From: Marinobacter sp. ATCH36
GTDB taxonomy: Bacteria; Pseudomonadota; Gammaproteobacteria; Pseudomonadales; Oleiphilaceae
Direction: 5' to 3'
Assembly: GCF_023555055.1 (NCBI RefSeq)
Contig: NZ_JAMJPL010000001.1
Coordinates: forward strand, 744,001-808,000
Length of the DNA: 64,000 nt
Shown: positions 8,408-17,665 of the stretch, piece after piece
How the letters are laid out: every line of letters starts with the position of its first letter
How positions within the stretch are numbered: the first letter of the stretch is position 1
Position numbers and translations under genes: made by a program
Notes under the pieces: generated by a model
Told to the model about the DNA's origin: nothing
The model's input: only the letters and a program-made list of their open reading frames with translations
Databases searched by the model: none

Positions 8408-8854
8408 CTATAACGCCTGAGCCATTTCCATAGTGAGGTACTCCAGTTCCAGCCTCCGGTTGGCGGCGTGGTCTTCCGGGCGTGCCAGCGGGCAGTCATT
8501 GCCCCAGCCGCTTACCAGGATCTGGCTTTCCCTCACCCCTTCACGAACAAGCAGTTTGGCGGCGCTGCTGGCCCTCAGGCGCGACAGAAAGTGGTTGTAT
8601 TCACCAACGCCAAACATATCGGCATGGCCGTGGATGCGTACTTTTACACCCGGATTGTGCCGCAGGTAGGCGGCATGCTGGCGCAGAATGGCCTGATCCT
8701 GCTCATCCAGGCGGTGTTTGTTGAAACCGTAATGAAAACGCACGCGGTGTGGCTTGCGGGGCCCGCCGTCAGATGCCTGCTCCGGCATTGGCAGGCCGGA
8801 TTCGATGGCCGCTCGGGCAAGTAGCTCCGGGTTGTCCAGTATAAGTACAGTCAT
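8408..8854 (-). CDS. OmpA-domain protein without signal peptide
   Basis: A 148-residue protein whose C-terminal 100 residues form an OmpA/Pal-like peptidoglycan-binding domain: VRIHGHADMFGVGEYNHFLS, then RASSAAKLLVREGV and the closing NRRLELEYL. The Asp and Arg that normally bind diaminopimelate appear to be present (the D in HGHADMFG and the R in NRRLELEY). The start is the ATG preceded by AAGGAA at 7 bases. The N-terminus (MTVLILDNPELLARAAIESG) has no signal peptide, lipobox or transmembrane helix, so export is unexplained. It is divergent from the rhomboid gene. Confidence 0.8.
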   Translation of the reverse strand: MTVLILDNPELLARAAIESGLPMPEQASDGGPRKPHRVRFHYGFNKHRLDEQDQAILRQHAAYLRHNPGVKVRIHGHADMFGVGEYNHFLSRLRASSAAKLLVREGVRESQILVSGWGNDCPLARPEDHAANRRLELEYLTMEMAQAL

Positions 8855-8939
8855 GGCATTTTCCTTGGTTGCACGTCCGGTATTTTTGTTGTCCCGGCAA
8901 CTATTGGCTGTGGCCGGGACAACGGCAATTGGCGATTGG

Positions 8940-8955
8940 TCGAACTTTTGTTCGA
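8940..8955. promoter_or_regulatory. Palindrome TCGAAC-N4-GTTCGA, candidate operator
   Basis: A perfect 6-bp inverted repeat with a 4-base spacer lies between the divergent OmpA-domain and rhomboid genes. It contains CGAAC-N4-GTTCG, the shape of the Gram-positive LexA box, but gammaproteobacterial LexA normally uses CTGT-N8-ACAG, so the binding protein is unknown. A second inverted repeat (GTCCCGGC ... GCCGGGAC) occupies 8891-8920 nearby. Confidence 0.35.
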
Positions 8956-9038
8956 TCTTCATTACAACGCGAAAAACTGGCCATGCTGTGGTAAAAAGCA
9001 CATCTCCCGGGACAAATTATGATGAATTGTGACTGCCC

Positions 9039-10487
9039 ATGCTGATTATCCCCGCAGAAAATACCGTTAACTGGAAGCGCCCGCCCTGGGTGACGCTTGG
9101 GTTGATGCTTGCCTGCATGCTGGTATTCACGTTTTACCAGGGCGGTGACAGCCGGTTGACCGAGCAGGCGATCGAGGAGTATCTAGATTCGGGGCTGCAG
9201 TCCCTTGAAGCACCGGTGTACGAAGATTACCTGCAGCGCCAGATTCGTTTCGAGGGCGATGAAGAGCGGGTTTACGAGTTGCAGAATTTCCAGCAGCTGC
9301 GCCAGGAGGGTGGGGATCTGTGGGTGGCCTACAGCCTGCTGTCCGATCGCGAATTCTACCAGTACATGCTGGAAAACCGGGACGTGTTGTTTGCCCCTGC
9401 GGAACGTCGCCGCTGGATGGAGCTGCGAGGCGACATTCAAGCCCGGCTAATGGACCGTCTCAGTGCCAACCAGCTAGGGCTGGTGCCTGCGGAGTTCTCC
9501 CTCTACACCCTGATCACCTATCAGTTCCTCCACGGTGGCTGGGGGCACATCATCGGTAACCTGGTGTTCCTGTTCCTGCTGGGCTTTACCGTTGAGAAAG
9601 CCCTCGGCCCCGGTCGTTTTCTGCTGGCTTACCTGCTGTGCGGGTCGATTTCCGGCGTTGTATTCACCGCGTTCTCCATGGGCAGCCACATACCGCTGGT
9701 GGGTGCGTCCGGCTCCATATCCGGACTTATGGGTATGTACGTGGCCATTTACGGGCTGCAGAAAATCCGTTTCTTCTATTTTGTCGGGGTGTACTTCAAT
9801 TATTTCCGGGCACCGGCGCTGGCGATTCTGCCGGTGTGGCTGGGTAAGGAAATTTACGATTACTGGTTCGCCGGTGCCACTGGTATCGCCTACATGGCCC
9901 ACGCTGGCGGCCTCGTGGCAGGCGCTGGCATGGTCTGGTTGTTGGGCAGGAGCTGGCTGCAGGTAAAGGAAGAGTTCTTCGAGCCGGAAGAAGACGAGAA
10001 GGACGAGCGATTTACCACCGGCTACAGCCAGGCCATGGCCAGCCTGGGGCGGATGGACTTCGATGTGGCCAAACGCCAGTTCGAAGCATTGCGGGAGCAC
10101 TACCCGGATCGTACCGTGCTGTTAGAGCACCTGTATCAGCTGGCGAAGCTGCGTCCGGAGTTGCCGCAATACCGGGAGCGCGCGCGGGAATTGATGAACG
10201 AGTCCCTGAGCCGCCGCCAGCCTGAACAGATGATTGAAATATGGCAGGAATACCAGCGTAAAGGTGAGAGCCACCAGCCCCTGACCGCCGAAGACCACAA
10301 CCGGGTTCTGTTCACCAGCCTGAAGCAACACGACCTCAAAGCTGCGGAAAAGGCTTTCGAGAGACTCAAAAGCACCGGCGATGAGCTCCTCACGACGGAG
10401 GCTTGTCGACTGCTGGCAGACGAGTTCGAAAAACTCCAGATGACGCCAAAGGCTCGCCATTACAGGCAGTTGTTACAAAACGGCTAA
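9039..10487 (+). CDS. Rhomboid intramembrane serine protease with C-terminal TPR-like region
   Basis: A 482-residue rhomboid. The first membrane helix is at about 17-33, followed by an unusually long loop of about 115 residues, then HGGWGHIIGN (about 165-174), the catalytic serine in VGASGS (Ser224) and the catalytic histidine in YMAHAGG (His288). The membrane core ends near residue 310. An acidic linker (EPEEDEKDE) and a helical, TPR-like tail of about 160 residues follow, beginning with the repeat-like segment GRMDFDVAKRQFEALREHYP. It cleaves membrane proteins within the bilayer; the substrate is unknown. The convergent neighbour at 10614-12128 has a similar tail, which suggests a functional pair. 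Repeat R1 follows directly. Confidence 0.9.
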   Translation: MLIIPAENTVNWKRPPWVTLGLMLACMLVFTFYQGGDSRLTEQAIEEYLDSGLQSLEAPVYEDYLQRQIRFEGDEERVYELQNFQQLRQEGGDLWVAYSLLSDREFYQYMLENRDVLFAPAERRRWMELRGDIQARLMDRLSANQLGLVPAEFSLYTLITYQFLHGGWGHIIGNLVFLFLLGFTVEKALGPGRFLLAYLLCGSISGVVFTAFSMGSHIPLVGASGSISGLMGMYVAIYGLQKIRFFYFVGVYFNYFRAPALAILPVWLGKEIYDYWFAGATGIAYMAHAGGLVAGAGMVWLLGRSWLQVKEEFFEPEEDEKDERFTTGYSQAMASLGRMDFDVAKRQFEALREHYPDRTVLLEHLYQLAKLRPELPQYRERARELMNESLSRRQPEQMIEIWQEYQRKGESHQPLTAEDHNRVLFTSLKQHDLKAAEKAFERLKSTGDELLTTEACRLLADEFEKLQMTPKARHYRQLLQNG

Positions 10488-10504
10488 CTCACTGCTGGAT
10501 CGCC

Positions 10505-10609
10505 GATTGGCGGGGAGGGTGTTCCAGAACCGTGCGTAGCCATGGATGGCGGAGCCGAGCGTACAGGGACGTATTCACAGCGTGTTCTGGAACACCCTCC
10601 CCGCCAATC
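10505..10609. repeat. Structured palindromic repeat R1
   Basis: Perfect 26-base arms at 10505-10530 and 10584-10609 enclose a 53-base loop that itself contains the short palindrome GCCATGGATGGC and the conserved string AGCGTACAGGGACGTATT. It fills the gap between the convergent rhomboid and zinc-ribbon genes, so it may act as a bidirectional terminator. The loop matches R2-R5 in this window while the stem does not. Confidence 0.85.
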
Positions 10610-10613
10610 AGGC

Positions 10614-12128
10614 CTACTCCTGAACAGAAAACGAAGCCTTGGGGCCTTTCACCGGCTCCCGGTTTTCCACCTGCCGCAGGTAAACGTCGATCTGTTCATG
10701 CAATGGATGCTTCAGGCACCGCTTCTTGATGAAATTCAGGAACGCCGAGGCCTTTTCCCATTGGCCCAGCCCGTTGGCCAGGGCCTGGGCCACCAGCAGG
10801 TAGGCCGGGGCCAGCTCCTCGCTGTCGGGGAAGCGTTTGTGAAAGTCCTGCAGCAGCTTCAGTGCAGGCTTGAAGTGACCGCGCTGGTAGAGGCAGCGGG
10901 CACAACGCACCGACAGTTCGGGTTCCTCGATCCGGAAGCCCGGCTCAACGGTCTCAATGGCCCCCAGTAGCTTCGCAATGCCATCACCATTGTTCCGGTC
11001 TGCCAGCATGTTCAATATCCTGGGGTGGTACCGGTATAACTCCGGAATATCGTTACGGGCGGTCAGCAACTGGTGTAATTGGCCCAGTCGCAACGTGTTC
11101 TGGGAGTCCTGTTTCAGAGCGTCTTTCAGCATGGACTGTACGCGGTCGTAGTTGCCATCTTTCAGGTTCATGTCGATGTCGGCGTCGAACCGCCGGGTGC
11201 GGTCCCGGTTCTGCATTTCACCATCATGCTCCTCATCCTGAAGATCACTGGCGAACCCGAGCTCTTCCTGGTACTGGAACAACAGATAACCCAGCATATG
11301 GAACAGCATGAGGGTGAAGGTACTGTTGAGGAAGCCAGCCAGTGTGCGGGCAACGCCCGGGGCAAAGTGGGTGAGGGCGAAATCCTGGGCGGCGCCGGAG
11401 GCCAGTGTCAGCAGGATCAGGTACCCGTAAAGCAGGAAGTACGGTGCGCCAATCCGCGAAATCAGCACCGCAAGATTCATTGGATTCACGGCTGCCATGA
11501 CCGAATGCTCCATGGCAAGCACCATAATGCTGGCGGGTAGGGCCATTATCACAAAGGCCAGTGCCAGGAACATCAGCAACGGACCGCCTATCATGGCCGC
11601 GGCGGCTACCATGCCGCCCATCAGCGCGAACACCAGCAATTGCAGAATGACGATATCAAAGCCACTACCACTGAACGCGACTGCCACGGGTGGTGGTTTC
11701 ATGTGGCCCTCAGCGGTGTGCCTGATCACCGCATAGGTATACTTCAGCAGCGCCAGGGCCAGCACCAGGGTGATAATCAGCCCGATAAGATTGCCACTGA
11801 CCAGCAAGGGCACCAATGTACAGATGGCGATAACCATCAGTGGGTCGGTGTGGAACGGGTAGCGGAAAAATGCGCCTATCCGGTTCCAGAAGGGCACCAC
11901 TTCGGTGGCAGCGCCAAGATAGCGCATGGCACGGCTGCAATGGGGGCATAGCGCATGTTGTTTGCGGGTATCGGCATCCGGCATGCAGCGGGTGCAATAA
12001 TGCATCTGGCAGTCACCGCAGTGCCATTTTGCGGGTTCGCCGGGGTGATAATGGCAGTCGTGTTTCACTGTCGGCCTGGTTCCGGTAAGTCGAAGAATAA
12101 GGGGCAATGATGGCAGAAGGGCCGCCAT
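10614..12128 (-). CDS. Zinc-ribbon/B-box polytopic membrane protein with TPR-like tail
   Basis: A 504-residue protein of unknown function. Near the N-terminus is a B-box-like metal site with ordered Cys/His (CHYHPGEPAKWHCGDC, then YCTRC and CPHC). Then come about six hydrophobic helices between residues 95 and 300, an acidic stretch, and a helical tail with TPR-like units such as LYQRGHFKPALKLLQDF. The upstream ATG is kept as start; a GTG about 20 codons downstream, just before the metal site, is an alternative. The tail resembles that of the convergent rhomboid protease. No enzyme motif is visible. Confidence 0.75.
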   Translation of the reverse strand: MAALLPSLPLILRLTGTRPTVKHDCHYHPGEPAKWHCGDCQMHYCTRCMPDADTRKQHALCPHCSRAMRYLGAATEVVPFWNRIGAFFRYPFHTDPLMVIAICTLVPLLVSGNLIGLIITLVLALALLKYTYAVIRHTAEGHMKPPPVAVAFSGSGFDIVILQLLVFALMGGMVAAAAMIGGPLLMFLALAFVIMALPASIMVLAMEHSVMAAVNPMNLAVLISRIGAPYFLLYGYLILLTLASGAAQDFALTHFAPGVARTLAGFLNSTFTLMLFHMLGYLLFQYQEELGFASDLQDEEHDGEMQNRDRTRRFDADIDMNLKDGNYDRVQSMLKDALKQDSQNTLRLGQLHQLLTARNDIPELYRYHPRILNMLADRNNGDGIAKLLGAIETVEPGFRIEEPELSVRCARCLYQRGHFKPALKLLQDFHKRFPDSEELAPAYLLVAQALANGLGQWEKASAFLNFIKKRCLKHPLHEQIDVYLRQVENREPVKGPKASFSVQE

Positions 12129-12217
12129 CTCACCAGACGGCTGTGTTCAGGCTCGGGTAGACTGTCACAGAAGATGCTGCGTATGAGTACTGGCACACAA
12201 ACAATACCGGAGGACAT

Positions 12218-14047
12218 TTGGAACAGGCGGCAGATCTGAACGTAGCTGAGCCTGGCTCAACAGGCAGCAATGAAAATCGGTATAGCTGGCGGGGTATTCT
12301 GTCCCTTGCCCTGAAGCACAAACCGAGACTGGTGCGGGCCAATGTGCTCGCCATTCTGGCCACCGTGGTCAGTGTGCCAATTCCGTTGTTGCTGCCGGTA
12401 CTGGTGGACGAGGTGCTGCTGGACGAGGCTGGCCCGGTGTTGCCGGTCATGCAGGTTTTTCTGCCCCAGGCCTGGCACCAACCGGCGGTTTATATCGGCC
12501 TGATGGTTGTGGCAGCGTTCCTGTTGCGGGTGCTGGCGCTCACGTTCAATGTGCTCCAGTCCCGCGAGTTTTCCAAGATTTCCAAAGATGTGGTGTTCCG
12601 TATCCGGTCGCGCTTGCTGGGGCGCCTGCAGCGGGTGGCCATGTCTGAATATGAAATCCGGGGCTCCGGCGGCATTACCAGTCACTTCATCACCGATCTT
12701 GATACCATTGACCAGTTTCTTGGCACCACCATCAGCCGTTTCCTGGTGGCAAGCCTGACGGTGTTGGGCACCGCTGTCGTACTGATGTGGGTGCACTGGC
12801 AACTGGGGTTGCTGATCCTGCTGTTCAATCCCATGGTGATCTTCGCCACCATGCTTATCGGCAAGCGGGTCAAGGATCTCAAGCGCCGGGAAAACAGCGC
12901 CTATGAAGACTTCCAGGGCGACCTTACGGAAACCCTGGACGCCATTCACCAGCTCAGGGCCGCTAACCGTGAGCAGCATTACCTTCGCCAGCTGATCAGT
13001 CGTGCCCGCACGGTCCGAGATCATGCTATCCAGTTTGAGTGGCGCAGTGATGCCGCCACCCGCGCGAGTTTTGCGCTGTTCCAGTTTGGCGTGGACACCT
13101 TCCGCGCGGCCGCGATGGTGACGGTGCTTTTCAGTGACCTGAGCATTGGTATGATGTTCGCCATCTTCGGCTACCTCTGGTTCATGCTCACGCCGGTGCA
13201 GGAAATGCTGAACATGCAATACGCCTGGTTTGCCGCCAATGCTGCACTTGGGCGCATCAACCGGTTACTGGACCTGAAACAGGAACCCCGCTATCCCGCC
13301 CTGGAGAATCCGTTTCGGGGTCGCCACACCGTTGGCCTGACCCTGAAAAACATCCACTTCAGTTATGGCGAGGAAGAGGTTCTCAAAGGTATAGACCTGC
13401 ACCTGGAGCCCGGTGAGAAAGTGGCAGTGGTGGGTGCCAGCGGGGGCGGCAAATCCACCCTCGTACAGGTGATTCTGGGCATGTATACACCGCAGCAGGG
13501 GGAAGTGTTGCTGGGCGGTGTGCCGGTTCAGCGTATCGGGTTACCCTGTCTGCGGGAGCACGTCGCCACGGTGTTGCAGCATCCCGCCCTGTTCAATGAT
13601 ACCGTGCGCCAGAACCTGACCCTGGGCCGCGACAAGACCGATGCCGAGATGTGGCAGGCGCTCACCATTGCCCAGTTGGATAAGACCGTGGCCGAAATGC
13701 CACATCAGCTTGACACCATGATCGGCCGCCAGGGTGTGCGGCTCTCCGGCGGCCAGCGCCAGCGGCTGGCCATTGCACGGATGGTGCTGTCGGATCCGTC
13801 GGTGGTCATTCTGGATGAAGCCACTTCAGCTCTGGATGCAGAAACCGAATTCCAGTTGCACCGGGATCTGGAGGCGTTCCTGCGCCAGCGCACCACTCTG
13901 ATCATCGCCCACCGTCTCAGCGCGGTGAAACAGGCAGACCGGGTGTATGTGTTCGAGGATGGCTACATCACCGAGGAGGGTCATCATGATGATTTGATTG
14001 CCCGCCAGGGACTTTATGCGCAGCTGTATGGCGACCGGCAGGGCTGA
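12218..14047 (+). CDS. ABC transporter, fused permease and ATP-binding protein
   Basis: A 609-residue half-transporter of the ABC exporter (MsbA/MDR-like) type. Six membrane helices lie within residues about 35-330. The ATPase domain has Walker A GASGGGKST, the signature LSGGQRQRLAIARM, Walker B VVILDEATSALD and the switch histidine in IIAHRLS. The start is TTG with GGAGG four bases upstream; the nearby ATG at 12184 is out of frame. It has no obvious partner gene, so it probably works as a homodimer. The substrate cannot be told from the sequence; lipid or drug export is typical. Confidence 0.9.
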   Translation: MEQAADLNVAEPGSTGSNENRYSWRGILSLALKHKPRLVRANVLAILATVVSVPIPLLLPVLVDEVLLDEAGPVLPVMQVFLPQAWHQPAVYIGLMVVAAFLLRVLALTFNVLQSREFSKISKDVVFRIRSRLLGRLQRVAMSEYEIRGSGGITSHFITDLDTIDQFLGTTISRFLVASLTVLGTAVVLMWVHWQLGLLILLFNPMVIFATMLIGKRVKDLKRRENSAYEDFQGDLTETLDAIHQLRAANREQHYLRQLISRARTVRDHAIQFEWRSDAATRASFALFQFGVDTFRAAAMVTVLFSDLSIGMMFAIFGYLWFMLTPVQEMLNMQYAWFAANAALGRINRLLDLKQEPRYPALENPFRGRHTVGLTLKNIHFSYGEEEVLKGIDLHLEPGEKVAVVGASGGGKSTLVQVILGMYTPQQGEVLLGGVPVQRIGLPCLREHVATVLQHPALFNDTVRQNLTLGRDKTDAEMWQALTIAQLDKTVAEMPHQLDTMIGRQGVRLSGGQRQRLAIARMVLSDPSVVILDEATSALDAETEFQLHRDLEAFLRQRTTLIIAHRLSAVKQADRVYVFEDGYITEEGHHDDLIARQGLYAQLYGDRQG

Positions 14048-14254
14048 TGATCGGTGGGGATGGGTATTCACCGCTGCAATACCGAACATTCACGGAACCC
14101 CGGTTGAAGTCTCGGCAATCGGTGCAATAGTTATAGGTGACTTCCATAATCAGGGTCTTTATCTCAGTGTATGGAGCAAATGGAGGAGTACACTGAGGTA
14201 AAGGCTCCTGCGAAAGCCTTCAGGACTCTTCGGATAATGAAAAGGAGGCACCTC

Positions 14255-17014
14255 ATGTCGAAAGAACAACTTAGCAAAGACAGTCTCAACACCCTCTCCA
14301 GCCTTGAGGCTGGCGGTAAGACTTATCATTACTACAGCCTGCCCAAGGCCGCCGACACGCTTGGCAATATAGATAAGTTGCCGTTTTCCCTGAAAGTACT
14401 GCTGGAAAACCTGCTGCGCAACCAAGACGACGAGACCGTGGACCGGGGCCATATTGATGCCATGGTCGAGTGGATGAAAGACCGCAAATCCGACACCGAG
14501 ATCCAGTTTCGTCCTGCCCGGGTTCTGATGCAGGACTTCACCGGCGTGCCCGGTGTGGTGGACCTGGCGGCCATGCGTGAAGCGGTACAGGCTGCCGGCA
14601 AGGATCCGGCCATGATCAATCCGCTGTCACCGGTGGATCTGGTAATCGACCATTCGGTGATGGTGGACAATTACGGTGATCCGTCCGCATTCAAGGATAA
14701 TGTGACCATTGAAATGGAGCGCAACGAGGAGCGTTACGAGTTCCTGCGCTGGGGCCAGCAGGCCTTTGACAACTTCCGGGTGGTGCCGCCGGGCACTGGT
14801 ATCTGTCACCAGGTGAACCTGGAGTACCTGGGCAAGACCGTCTGGAGCAAGGATCAGGACGGAAAGACCTTTGCCTACCCGGACACGTTGGTGGGCACCG
14901 ACTCTCACACCACCATGATCAACGGTCTGGGCATCCTGGGCTGGGGCGTTGGTGGTATCGAGGCCGAAGCGGCCATGCTCGGCCAGCCGGTTTCCATGCT
15001 GATTCCGGAAGTGGTGGGCTTCAAGATTACCGGCAAGCTCCGTGAGGGCATCACCGCCACCGATCTGGTGCTCACGGTAACAGAAATGCTGCGCAAGAAA
15101 GGCGTGGTGGGCAAATTCGTGGAATTCTATGGCGACGGCCTGAAAGACATGCCCGTCGCTGACCGTGCCACCATTGCCAATATGGCACCGGAATATGGCG
15201 CTACCTGCGGTTTCTTCCCGGTGGACGAGCAGACCATCAAGTACATGAAGCTGACTGGCCGTGAAAACGACCAGCTTGAACTGGTGGAAGCCTATGCCAA
15301 GGCTCAGGGGCTGTGGCGCCAGCCGGGCCAGGAGCCTGTGTACACCGACAACCTTGAGCTGGACATGGGCGAGGTGGAAGCCAGCCTGGCCGGCCCCAAG
15401 CGTCCCCAGGATCGTGTAGCCCTAAAAAACATGAAGGCCTCTTTCGAACTGCTGATGGAAACTGCCGAAGGTCCGGCGGATGCCCGGGAGAGCAACCTGG
15501 AGTCCGAAGGCGGGCAGACGGCCGTAGGTGTTCAGGACAGCTATCATCATGCCGCCAGCCAGCCGATGGAAATGAATGGCACGAAAACCCGTCTCGACCC
15601 GGGCGCGGTGGTTATCGCTGCCATCACTTCCTGTACCAATACCTCCAATCCCAGCGTGATGATGGCCGCCGGTCTGATTGCCCAGAAAGCGGTAGAAAAG
15701 GGTCTACAGACCAAGCCCTGGGTGAAAACATCCCTGGCGCCGGGCTCCAAGGTGGTGACCGATTACCTGAAAGTTGCCGGACTGGACGATGATCTGGACA
15801 AGCTGGGCTTCAACCTGGTGGGCTACGGCTGCACCACCTGTATCGGCAATTCCGGCCCGCTGCCAGATGCCGTTGAAAAAGCCATCGCTGATGGAGACCT
15901 CACCGTGGCCTCGGTGCTGTCCGGTAACCGTAACTTCGAAGGTCGGGTGCACCCGCTGGTGAAAACCAACTGGCTGGCTTCACCCCCTCTGGTTGTAGCT
16001 TACGCACTGGCTGGTAATGTGAGGGTGGATCTCTTCAAGGATCCGCTGGGCAAAGACAAGGATGGTAATCCGGTTTACCTCAAGGACCTGTGGCCCAGCC
16101 AGCAGGAAATTGCCGAGGCGGTCGAGAAGGTGAAAACCGACATGTTCCACAAGGAATATGCGGAAGTGTTCGATGGCGATGAAACCTGGAAGTCCCTCAA
16201 GGCGCCGGAAAGCAAAGTGTATGAGTGGTCCGACAAGTCCACGTACATTCAGCATCCCCCCTTCTTTGAGGGCTTGAAAGAAGAGCCGGACACCATCGAC
16301 GACGTTAAGGATGCGAACATTCTTGCCCTGCTCGGAGATTCCGTTACCACGGACCATATCTCCCCGGCCGGGTCGTTCAAACCGGACAGCCCGGCGGGTA
16401 AATACCTGCAGGAACGGGGTGTTGACCCGAAAGACTTCAACTCTTACGGCTCACGCCGGGGTAACCATGAAGTAATGATGCGTGGCACCTTCGCCAACGT
16501 GCGCATCAAGAACGAGATGCTCGATGGCGTGGAAGGTGGTTTCACCCGCTTCGTGCCAACGGGCGAAGAAATGCCCATCTACGACGCCGCGATGAAGTAC
16601 CAGGAGAACAACACGCCCCTGGTGGTAATTGCTGGCAAGGAATACGGCACCGGCTCCAGCCGTGACTGGGCCGCCAAGGGTACCCGCCTGCTCGGTGTCA
16701 GGGCAGTGGTTGCCGAGTCTTACGAACGGATTCACCGCTCAAACCTGATCGGCATGGGTGTGATGCCCCTGCAATTCCAGGAAGGCGTTGATCGCAAGAG
16801 CCTGAAGCTCACCGGCGACGAGACCATCAGCATCAAAGGGCTGTCGGATGAAATTAAGCCCGGGCAGAAGCTTGAAATGACGGTGACCTATCCGGATGGT
16901 GGCACGGAAAGCTGTGAGCTCATGTCCCGAATTGATACCGCGAATGAAGCCGTTTACTTCAAGCATGGCGGCATTCTTCATTATGTGGTCAGGGAGATGC
17001 TTCGTAATGCCTGA
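14255..17014 (+). CDS. acnA: Aconitate hydratase A
   Basis: A 919-residue aconitase of the AcnA/IRP1 type, which isomerises citrate to isocitrate in the TCA cycle. The three 4Fe-4S ligands are visible: Cys460 in SCTNTSNPS, and Cys526 and Cys529 in GCTTCIGN. The C-terminal swivel domain carries [10 protein letters not shown] with the substrate-binding serine and arginine. The ATG is preceded by AAAGGAGG at ideal spacing; an in-frame ATG 28 codons upstream lacks these features. The 207 bases before it hold the promoter and leader, including a small hairpin (AAGGCT ... AGCCTT) at about 14202-14221. A 7-bp stem-loop (ATGTGAC/GTCACAT, 17019-17040) without a T-run separates it from the ferritin-like gene. 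Confidence 0.97.
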   Translation: MSKEQLSKDSLNTLSSLEAGGKTYHYYSLPKAADTLGNIDKLPFSLKVLLENLLRNQDDETVDRGHIDAMVEWMKDRKSDTEIQFRPARVLMQDFTGVPGVVDLAAMREAVQAAGKDPAMINPLSPVDLVIDHSVMVDNYGDPSAFKDNVTIEMERNEERYEFLRWGQQAFDNFRVVPPGTGICHQVNLEYLGKTVWSKDQDGKTFAYPDTLVGTDSHTTMINGLGILGWGVGGIEAEAAMLGQPVSMLIPEVVGFKITGKLREGITATDLVLTVTEMLRKKGVVGKFVEFYGDGLKDMPVADRATIANMAPEYGATCGFFPVDEQTIKYMKLTGRENDQLELVEAYAKAQGLWRQPGQEPVYTDNLELDMGEVEASLAGPKRPQDRVALKNMKASFELLMETAEGPADARESNLESEGGQTAVGVQDSYHHAASQPMEMNGTKTRLDPGAVVIAAITSCTNTSNPSVMMAAGLIAQKAVEKGLQTKPWVKTSLAPGSKVVTDYLKVAGLDDDLDKLGFNLVGYGCTTCIGNSGPLPDAVEKAIADGDLTVASVLSGNRNFEGRVHPLVKTNWLASPPLVVAYALAGNVRVDLFKDPLGKDKDGNPVYLKDLWPSQQEIAEAVEKVKTDMFHKEYAEVFDGDETWKSLKAPESKVYEWSDKSTYIQHPPFFEGLKEEPDTIDDVKDANILALLGDSVTTDHISPAGSFKPDSPAGKYLQERGVDPKDFNSYGSRRGNHEVMMRGTFANVRIKNEMLDGVEGGFTRFVPTGEEMPIYDAAMKYQENNTPLVVIAGKEYGTGSSRDWAAKGTRLLGVRAVVAESYERIHRSNLIGMGVMPLQFQEGVDRKSLKLTGDETISIKGLSDEIKPGQKLEMTVTYPDGGTESCELMSRIDTANEAVYFKHGGILHYVVREMLRNA

Positions 17015-17079
17015 ACACATGTGACGGACACCAGTCACATCGAATCCAAAAGAATTCAAGAAAATTGAAGAGAGAGACT

Positions 17080-17619
17080 ATGACCGATCAACCGTTTCTG
17101 ACCGACGTTAAGACCCTCCGCGAGAGGGCACGCAAACACATTGAACAGGGTGCCGTGACAGAGGGTTACGGCGCCAATCGTGATAATGTGGTAAAGATTC
17201 TAAACGAGGCCCTGGCGACCGAAATTGTCTGCACATTGCGGTATAAGAGTCATTATTTCCGGGCCGAAGGGATCAATGCCAATGTTGCTGCCCAGGAGTT
17301 CCTCGAACACGCAGACCAGGAACAGCAGCACGCTGACTGGCTTGCCGAGCGTATTGTGCAGTTGGGCGGTAACCCCAACTTTTCACCGGAAGGCCTCCTG
17401 ACCCGGTCTCACGCCGAGTTTGTCGAAGGGGATACTCTCCGGGATATGGTGGTTGAAGACCTGGTGGCCGAGCGTATCGCCATCGACAGCTACCGGGAGA
17501 TTGCCCGCTATCTGGGCGACCAGGACCCGACCTCACGGCGCATAATCGAGGACATCCTGGCCCAGGAAGAAGAGCACGCTGACGATATGGCCGGGCTGTT
17601 GGAAGGTCTGGACGCCTGA
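17080..17619 (+). CDS. Ferritin-like / bacterioferritin-type di-iron protein
   Basis: A 179-residue four-helix protein with the ferritin-like di-iron pattern: NEALATEIVCTLRYKSH supplies the first Glu, EHADQEQQHADW the second Glu and a His, then DLVAERIAIDSY and AQEEEHADDM the remaining ligands. It resembles the bacterioferritin/Dps-like group and probably stores iron or consumes peroxide. The ATG is preceded by GAGAGAG; an in-frame TTG five codons upstream is less likely. It follows acnA, another iron enzyme, by 65 bases in the same direction, so co-expression is possible. Confidence 0.82.
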   Translation: MTDQPFLTDVKTLRERARKHIEQGAVTEGYGANRDNVVKILNEALATEIVCTLRYKSHYFRAEGINANVAAQEFLEHADQEQQHADWLAERIVQLGGNPNFSPEGLLTRSHAEFVEGDTLRDMVVEDLVAERIAIDSYREIARYLGDQDPTSRRIIEDILAQEEEHADDMAGLLEGLDA

Positions 17620-17665
17620 ATAGGCGGCCCGCCTGGCTGCTGATGGGAAGTTCATAAATCAGTGG

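Noticed and set aside
12184..12240. A short ATG frame overlapping the TTG start of the ABC transporter
   Set aside because: Eighteen codons with no ribosome site, and the GGAGG lies inside it at the right place for the TTG. A leader peptide cannot be excluded but nothing supports it.
12257..13219. A 320-codon minus-strand frame inside the ABC transporter gene
   Set aside because: The His/Gln-rich translation is typical of antisense readings of membrane-protein codons; there is no start signal.
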